From: Chelonoidis abingdonii
Taxonomy: Eukaryota > Chordata > Testudines > Testudinidae
Reading direction: 5' to 3'
Assembly: GCF_003597395.2 (NCBI RefSeq)
Contig: NC_133770.1
Coordinates: forward strand, 408,047-472,046
DNA length: 64,000 nt
Made by a program: the position numbers and the translations under genes. Below are positions 25,810 through 34,800 of the stretch, piece by piece. Position 1 is the first letter of the stretch; each line of letters starts with the position of its first letter. The notes beneath the pieces are model-generated. The model worked only from the letters and a program-made list of their open reading frames with translations. It did not search any database and was not told the origin of the DNA.

Positions 25810-28800
25810 GTGAGAGGAAGCACCTGGGGGACAGAGTGCTTGTGGGCAGGGGAGAGGGCATGCTAGGGTGGAGTGCTAATGGGTAGACGTACTGGGGGAC
25901 TATGGGTGGGGAGGAAGGGCTGGGGAGTGTCAAGGGGAAGGGAGTCCAGGAGGATGTGTATTGGGGGCAGAGGGAGCGCCAGAGGGTGATGAGGGAGTGC
26001 TGGGGGGTGGGGAGAGAGCTCTAGGGTGTTTTATTTCCAACCTGGGTCCCCATCCCAGGCTCTAGGGCTACATCCACACTGCAGACTAGGGGGTGTGACT
26101 CTGCTTGTGGCTACATACACCCCTAGCTCTCAACGAGCTAGCGTCAGTAGCCGTAGTGGTTTGGCCATGTCAGCGCTGGCCTGGCTGAGCTGTGCCAAGA
26201 ACACACAGTGGTTTCAGGCAGGTTTATACTCTGCACCATACTCAGGCCAGCTTGACAGGAGGGTGCCCAGCGTTTCCAGGGCTGTCATGCTGGGATAGGG
26301 TGACCAGACAGCAAGTGCGAAAAATCAGGATGGGGGTGGGGGGTAATAGGAACCTATATAAGAAAAAGACCCAAAAAATCAGGACTGTCCCTATAAAATC
26401 GGGACATCTGGTCACCCTACGCTGGTAGTGGAGTTCACTCGAAGGTATCACAAGATCCTGGTGAGGGAGCATAGGCACCGCTCAGCAGCCATGGGGCTGG
26501 CCGGGGCCACTGCTCTGGTGGCCCTGGGGCTGGCAGCTGTTCAGTGGGGCTGTGGGCCGATCAGCTATGTAGCAGGCTGCCCCACCCTTCAACTGCTCAG
26601 TGGGGCTGCCCCTCCACTGGCTCCTCTCTGCCCTGTCCCTCCCTCACTGCCCTTAAAGCAGTAGGGGGCAGAAAAGAGGGGGGCTTTGGGGCAGGGGGCA
26701 GAGTGGGGATGGGGCTGGTTTGGGGCACCCACTGGCAAAATGAAAAGTCAGCGCCTATGCATAGAACATATGTAGGGCCCTATCAAATTCACAGTCCATT
26801 TTGGTCAATTTCATGATCGTAGGATTTTAAAAATCATAAATGTCATGATTTCAGCCATTTAAAGCTGAAATTTCAGTGTTGTAATTGTAGGGGTCCTGAC
26901 CCAAAAGCGGGTTGTGGGGGGCTCACAATGTAATGGGGGGGGTGTGCGTGCAGTACTGCTACCCTTACTTCTGCACTGCCTTCAGAGCTGAGCAGCTGGA
27001 GAACAGCGGCTGCTGGCTGGGAGCCCAGCTCTGAAGACAGCGCTGCTGCCAGCAGCAGTGTAGAAGTCAGGGCTGGCTCCAGGGTTTTTGTCGCCCCAAG
27101 CAGAAAAAAAAAAAAAAGAGCTGCGATCGTGATCAGCTCTACCGCCGCTGCTTCAGTCTTCGATGGCAATTCGGGGCTTAGAATACAGCTGTGATGAAGT
27201 CAGCTGTCATGGATTCTCACTGTCTGTGTTATGCCCCAGACTTTAAACAGTTTCCAGTGTTACGTGCATGCTAGGGCACCCCACCTTTACCTTCCATGGG
27301 CTCAAGCTGTAACTGGACTAATTTAGATACCCCCTCTCTTACCCAGTTCTTCTTCGAGTGCTTGCTCATATCCATTCCAGTTAGGTGTGCGCGCGCCGCG
27401 TGCACATTCGTCGGAGATTTTTACCCTAGCAACACTTGGTGGGTCGGCAGGGCACCCCCTGGAGTGGCACTGCTATGGTGCCAGATATATACCCCTGCCG
27501 GCCCCTCCGCTCCTCAGTTCCTTCTTACCGCTCATGTCGGTCGTTGGAACAGTGGAGCGCAGCTTAGCTGACCTCCACCTCCCTACTGATTCACTCGTTT
27601 CTATTGTATTGTGTATATAGTTCGATTTCCTACAAGTATAGTTAGTGTTTAGTTATTAGTTCTGTAGTAGTTATTGTATATAGTTAAGAGGGATCTGGGG
27701 TTAGCTCCTTCCCCTCACCCGGTACCGGGGCCCATGCCCGGTTCACCGGGCTTCAAACCGTGCTTGGCCTGTCATAGGCCGATGCCCACAGGAAACCCTC
27801 ACAACTCCTGTCTCAAGTGTTTGGGTGAATCCCATCTCATGGACAAGTGCCGCATTTGTAAGGCTTTCAAGCCCCGGACTAAAAAAGAGAGGGACATTTG
27901 CCTGAAGCAACTCTTGATGGAGGCAGCGCTGACTCCTCCGTCTTCGGCACTGCCTGTGGCACTGGGAACAAGTGCCTCTTCTGCACCGGAGCGCACGCCG
28001 ACAGTGAAGGCTCCTCGACATCAGCCATCACCGGCCCAAGCTCCTGCCTGGCACCGCTCTCTCTCACCAAGAAGCAAGAAGCACAAGCCTCCTGCGGCTA
28101 CTGTATCTACACCACAGTCTGAGCGCTTAACTAAGTTGGTGTCCTCCAAAGGGTATGAGTACCTTTATGTACACCCCCCTCCTTGTTCATTGGTTGTACA
28201 GTCCGTCAATGAACGGGAGCGCCATGGCCAGCAAGCCCCTGCACCTAAATCAAGGGAGGCCAGGTGAATGGATCTATTAGGAAGAAAAATCTATTCTGGG
28301 GAGGCCTCCAACTCAGGGTGGCGAACCAACAAGCCCTCCTGAGTAGGTACAGCTATAACACCTGGGAGGCGGTAGGGAAGTTTACAGAGCTCGTCCTGCA
28401 GGAATTCACAGCACTTCCGGAGGAAGGGAAGAAAGTTGCGTGGACCTCCCTCCAGGCCTCGCTGGATGCCACCGATTCGGCAGCTAGAACGGTCGCCTCT
28501 GGAATCGCCATGCAACATATATCATGGCTGCAAGTATCAGGCCTGCCACCTGAACTTCAGCAAACTATACAAGACTTACCTTTTGATGGCCAGGGCCTGT
28601 TCTCGCAGAAGACGGACCTTAGGCTACAGAATCTAAAACACAATCGTGTAATTATGCGTTCGCTGGGAATGCATACGCCACAAACCCAAAGACGGTCTTT
28701 CCGGCCCCAACCTCAGTGCCCCTACCTCCCCACCTCGGCCAAGGCAAGACTTCACCAGAAGGCGAGGTCGTACCAATCGCAGACGTCAGTCCGGGCCTCA

Positions 28801-31800
28801 AGGGGGTAACAATTCCAGTCTCACCAAGCCACCAGTGGGACCAAAACCAAACTTTTGAGGGTGCACCCGAGAGCAGTGTACCAATGGCCTCCCAGGATCC
28901 TTTTCAGTTCTACAACCGCCTTGCCCCATTTCTCCCTGCGTGCAGACAGCAGTAAGGAGGGACGAGACCCTCAAAAGTTTGGGGACCTCTGCCTTCGTCG
29001 CTATTTATTAACAGTTACCAAAACAGACTGCATACACTAAACCTACAGTGTTCACCACTCCCAATAAGGCAGAGGAACTTTTCTTGATGGCCAGTCAGGA
29101 TACTCCAGCTTCTGCACAGTGTCATTGGCAGGGTGTTGAGGTCTGGCCGCTCTGATCTTCGGGACTGGGGCCTGGAGCTGGTTCCCAAGAACTTCCTTTT
29201 AGACCCCAGCTTATATAGTGACACTTGAGTCCTGCTTAGCTGCACCTTAACCAACCATTTTAAACCAAAGCACTACAAAATAATTATTTGACCAATCCTA
29301 ACATATTGCAAAACAATTCTTTAACCAATCAGAGCCCACCACCTTAGTTGATTTACCTCTTGCAAAGTTAGATATGCAACAGACAGAAACTATTAAAGAA
29401 CCCAACTGAAACCATAGAGCTAAACAATAGAGCCGTAGGGACCCTAAAGGCCAAACACCAAAGAAGTAGGGTTTCACACCCACGATTGTTGGTAAGTAGT
29501 TTCTTGCCAGACAGAATGCCCTAAGCGGAGTTTTCTTTAACCATTGTAAGAGCTATCTGGTGATGGTGCGTGCTACTAGGACAGGAGCCTTCTTAACAGC
29601 CTCCTATGACATTCTTTGTAATGTAATTTAGATGGAATGTGGGGATGTAACTTTCTGTGTTTTAGTTCATGGCTACTGCTGTCCTAATATGGCTGCAGAC
29701 AAAGGCCTCAGATCTTACACCAGCGGTTCTCAAACTTTTGTACTGGTGACCCCTTTCACACAGCAAGCCTCCGAGTGTGACCCCCGCCACCCGTGAAAAT
29801 TAAAAACACAATTTTTTTTATATTAAACGCTGTTATAAATGCTGGAGACAAGCAGGGTTTGGGGTGGAGGATGACAGCTCGCAACCCCCATGTAATAACC
29901 TCATGACCCCTGAAGGATCCCGACCCCCAGTTTGAGAACCCCTGGTGTAACCCCTTCAGTGGGCCAGAGCCCACCTGTTCCCAAGGACAGATCATGTATT
30001 CTCAAGGACGCCGAGATTGACCCTTTGTGTTCCAGCAACCATCGTTTCTCTCTGTGGGTCTCACCAGTGAGGCCAATCGAGATCAGATATGCCTGAGATA
30101 GGCTTTTCCTTCTTAGGGAGCATTACAATCCGTCAGGCAAGGTTGCCTGTTCGAAAGAAGGGAGCATTTATTAGTCTCCTGTCTGGATGGAGTTAGGGCA
30201 GGGCGGGGGTATCGCTAGTGCTGTCTAGGGGGTGTTGGGGCAGGGCAGGGGGTGTCGCTGGTGCTGTCTGGGGGGGTTGGGGCAGGGCAGGAGGTGTCGC
30301 TGGTGCTGTCTGGGGGGGCGCAGCACAGCCGGAGGAGCCATGGGGGGGGCGGTGCGGCTGGAGGAGCGAGGGAGGGCACAGCATGGCAGCCCACAGCGTG
30401 ACCGGAGGAGCTATGGGGAGGGGGGGGTGACGCAGCTGGAGAAGCGAGGGTGGCCTCAGGCAAGGAAGGGGAAGGAGACAGGCAAATGGAGCTGGCGGCT
30501 CTCTCGCTGCTCTGGGGTGTGTGAGGGGAAGCGGGCGGATCCCAGGGAAGAACAGAGGCATGCTGGGATGTCAGCCTAGGCAGGAGCCTCTGGCTCTTTG
30601 CTGCCAGGCCTGAGCCGAGCAAGCAGCGGATGAGTTTGGGGCAGACGGTGCTCAGCCAATCTGCCAAGGGGCTCGGACCCACCAGGAGCTGCGTTCCCAG
30701 CCAGCCATGAGGGCTCAGAACCCCTGAGCATAGCTGGGCCCTGTAACCCCAATCCAGGCTGTAACCCCCTGTGTTCCCTGCACACACACGGGGCTGGAAC
30801 TGGGGAGGGGGCTGCTGCACCCCAGGCNGGTGTCGCTGGTGCTGTCTGGGGGGGTTGGGGCAGGGCGGGGGTGTCGCTGGTGCTGTCTGGGGGATCAGTC
30901 GGGACACAGGACAAACACATAAATATTGGGACGGTCCCAATTTTATTGGGACGTCTGGTCATCCTACCTGGGCCTTGCCCCACTCCACCCCTTCCCCCAA
31001 GGCCCCACCCCTGCCCTGCCTCTTCCCATCCAGTTCTGTCCCCTCCTCTCCCTGCCCCTTCCCCCGAGCGCACCGCATCCTCATTCCTCCCTCCCTCCCA
31101 GCCTCCTGCATGCCGCAAAACAGCTGTTCATGGTGTGCGGGAGGCGTGGGGAGGCAGGGGGAGGTGCTGATCCACAGGCCCTGCCAGTGGGAGAGATGGG
31201 AGGGAGCTGATAGGGGGCAGCACCCACCATTTTTTCCCCATGAGTGCTCCAGCCCCAGAGCCAGCACCTATGACCAGATGCCCCCCCTCCCATTCTGAGT
31301 GTTTGGCATGCCTTGTCCTGATTGCCTGTCTTGGCGAGTACACCATTGCTGGGTGCAGCTGTGAGAGCAAATCCCCTTCCCACGGCACCTGGCTGTGCCC
31401 CAAGGGCGAGCCCCACCCACAAGCAGCCCTGGGGTGGGACTCAGTGTGGCCTGGGGATCCCCCCCACTGCATGAGGTCCAAGCCCAGCAGGTTTCCTTGG
31501 ACACCTGGTCCCGGTGGAGCTGCAGGAAGAGCTGGGGGGCTGAGAGAAGGAAGGGCTGATCTCCTGTGGGAGAAGATTTGGTGGGGAGAGGCAGGGTGGG
31601 CGTTTGTCCCCCTCACAGCCCTTCTCCCGCTGCAGGACTGTGGTCGCTGACCTACGAGCAGGAGCTCACCAGCCCGCTCCACATCACGGCTGGGCGCGGC
31701 TACTTGGACTGCCTCAGGCACCTGCTGCTGAGGGGAGCTGCCGTGGACTTCGCACCTGGTGGCAAGACAGCTCTGCACGAGGCCTGTGCGGCGGCCAGAA

Positions 31801-34800
31801 CGGACTGCGTGCGCCTGCTGCTGTCCTTCGGGGCTGACCCCAAGACTGTCTCTGAGGCTGGCTACCAGCCCCTGCACCTCTGCAAGAGCCCAGCCTCCAT
31901 CCAGTGAGTTGCCTGTCAGCAGCCCAGGGCTGACTGCTGGGTGCCACAGCGCACGGTGGAGAGGCCTGCTCTCGCCCCGGCAGCCCAGGCCTGTCTGTAC
32001 AGCGCAGTGTGGTCAGACAGCTGACTGCAGGCTCCAGTCCCAAAGCCCGAGCTGCGTGCTGCTGAGCATGGGGCTGGCTCAGATGGGTGGGTCACTGCCT
32101 CCCCAGCCAGCAGGGCTCATGTGGGAGGCTAGTGAGGCCCAGCCAGCACAGACCACGTCACAGGTGGTCAGGTAGGAGCAGACTGTCCACAGGCAGGGGC
32201 AGACTGAGGCCCAGAGTGATGGACGTGCCCCAGGCCACACAGCAAGTCTGGACAGAACTGGGATAGAACCCAGCAGTCCTGCTGCCCAGCCCCTGGTCCC
32301 ATTTGTTGGGACCCACTGGTCTGAGTACAGGGCTGCACAGGGCCCCTGGAGCCTGGGATACCAGGGCCCAGCCACTGGGATTGTGGAAGAGGTGTGGGCA
32401 CAAAGGGGTGTCAGCACAGGGTGGGTGAATGGCAGGATTGAGTGATGGTCATGGGTGACTAAGGGGCTAGTAGCCAGGTAGGTAGGTGGGGGCAGGGCAG
32501 GCGGCTCTGGGGCTAGCTGAGGGTTTGGGGGGAATGGTGGGTGGTGAGGGGAATGGTTAGGGGGTGGGTTAAGGGTGAGAGATAGGCAGTGGATGCATAG
32601 GGGACTAGCAGGCAGGGGGTGGGTGGATGGGGAATGGTGGGTGATGGCTAGGAGGCAGGCAGTGGGTGGATGGGGGATTGCAGGGGAAGTTGGAGGGGCT
32701 AGTGGGCAGGCAGTAGGTGGATGGGGGATGGTGAGGGGAAAGGGGGCTAGGAGGCAGGCAGTGGGTGGATGGGTGATGGTAGGGGAAGGGGGGGGCTAGT
32801 GGGCAGGCGGTGGGTGATGACGGGAGGAAAGGGGGCTAGCAGGCAGGTGGTGGATCAACGAGGGATGGCAGGGGAAGCGGGGGGGGGCTAGTGGGCAGGC
32901 AGTGGGTGGATGGAGGATGGCGGGTGGAAGTGGGGGGCTAACGGGCTGGTGGTGGGTGGATGGGGGATGATGGGGGGAAAGGAGGCTAGGAGGCAGGCGG
33001 TGGGTGGATGGGGGGAAGTGAGGGGGCTAGCGGGCAGGCGGTGGGTGGATGGCAGGAGGAAGGGGGCTAGCAGGCAGATGGGAGGTGGATGAGACAGCAG
33101 ATGGGAGTTAGGGGGCAGTGGGTAGTTGGGGAGGATAGTGGGTAGGTGTTGGGCAGAGGAGGGGGAAACACATGGCTGAGGTGTCCCACGCCCTGCAGGT
33201 GTGCGCAGCTGCTGCTGCAGTATGGTGCCAGCGTGAACAGCCAGACGGAGGAGGAAGAGGACACAGCGCTGCATGTGGCGGCACGGTTCGGCCTGGAAGA
33301 GCATGTCCAGCTGTACCTGCGCCATGGAGCGGGGCTGGAGGACAAGAACGAGGAGGGTCAGACTCCTTTGAATGCCGCCTGTGCCCAGGCGCACCCACCC
33401 GAGGACATGGAGCGCTACTATCGCGTCTGCCAGCAGCTGGTGCAGAGCGGTGCCAACATCGATGCTGCGGACCGGGACCGGCAGCGCCCACTGCACCAGG
33501 CCTGCAAGAATGCCAGCGCCCGTGTGGTGGAGCTGCTGCTGGCCCACGGCGCCAGTGTCAACATCATGAGCTACAGCGGCAACACGGCCATGCACAACAT
33601 CTTGCAGGTGGCCGCCTATAAGCTGGGGCACCATCCAGAGCTCGTGGTGCGGGCGCTGCTCAACCACGGCTCCATACGCATCTGGCCCGGGGCCCTCATC
33701 AAGGTGTGGAGCTGCCTGGGGCAACAGCAGGATGGGTGCTGCGTGAGAGGAGTGTGTGAAAGGGGTCCCCTCCAGGAGACATTCCCTCCCCTGCAGGCAG
33801 AGTCCCTCCCCTTGTCCAGATCTTGTTCCCTGCTGGCTCAGGGGCCTGAGTTCCCTCTTGCTGCCCAGCAATTGGGGTCCAAAGACTCGCCGGCACAGCG
33901 CCTCCTGCTGGTCATCTTGGGAATTAGCTTTCCAGCCTCCGGTGCACCCTCTGTAGGCCGGTGTCTCACCTGCTCTCCCCCCCCGCCCCCGTTTCCCTCC
34001 CGGACCCAGGTGCCCTTAACCTGAGGGTTCTGCCCCTGCAGTACCCCTATGCTCTGGGTCTCCCCTCCCAGGAGAACACCTAACCCTCTATCCCTTCCTT
34101 AGCTGAGTGGCTACAGCCAGTCTCCATCTAGCCCCGCCTGCCCCCTCCCCCGCTCACTGGGGCAGGCTGCAGTCTGTCATGGCCACTTGTCATCGGCAAG
34201 GGGCTAGGACCTGCTGCCTCTGCCTATTCCTGGGCTGCACCTCCCAGCCCCAGTGCCCCCTTCAGCCTTGACTAAGGCCTCAGCCTGGGAAGTTGCCAGG
34301 CTGGAGCTCCCCAGCTCCTCTTGCCCTTTCCCAGCCCAACTCTGTCCAGAACCCTGCCCCCAGGCAGCTGGGTCCTTCTCCTTCCAAGGCAGGGGAGAGA
34401 CTGTTGGCCTGGTGGCCTGACAACTCTTTTATAGGGCCAGCCTGGCCCTGATTGGCTGCCTTTCAACCCCTGTTCTCCAGGAGTGGGGCAGCCGCCCCAC
34501 TACAGGTCCCCAGACCCCATGCACCAGCATTTGGCTTCCTTTCCCTGGCTGGGCTTCTGATTGAGGGCCCAGCTGTGTCCCTTTAACGGCCACATTTAGG
34601 TATCTACCGGGGAGGGCACTGCTGCCCCCTTCTGAGGTTACTAGGGCCTAGGGGCCTGTGAGGGCGTGAGCTCCCAGCCCTGGTGCTCTGAGCAGCGGGG
34701 ACTCGGCTGGGAAAGAGAAAGTGAGCCTATCTCTTGGGCACTGGCCTTAGGAGATGCTCTTCGTCCGTGGGCCATCATCCCCTGGCTTGAGTTGTTTAGT

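Noticed and set aside
28951..29030. 3' part of the DIRS-like element
   Set aside because: No recombinase or RT reading; an antisense AATAAA and TATA layout indicates a separate LTR-like element.
29721..29944. 8-bp direct target duplication of the hAT MITE
   Set aside because: The flanks TTACAC and GTGTAA are inverted rather than direct repeats, so the duplication could not be claimed.
30215..31118. 241- and 180-codon open frames on -, containing X from the N
   Set aside because: Proline/serine-rich translation of GC-rich repeat and MITE sequence, running across several unrelated elements.
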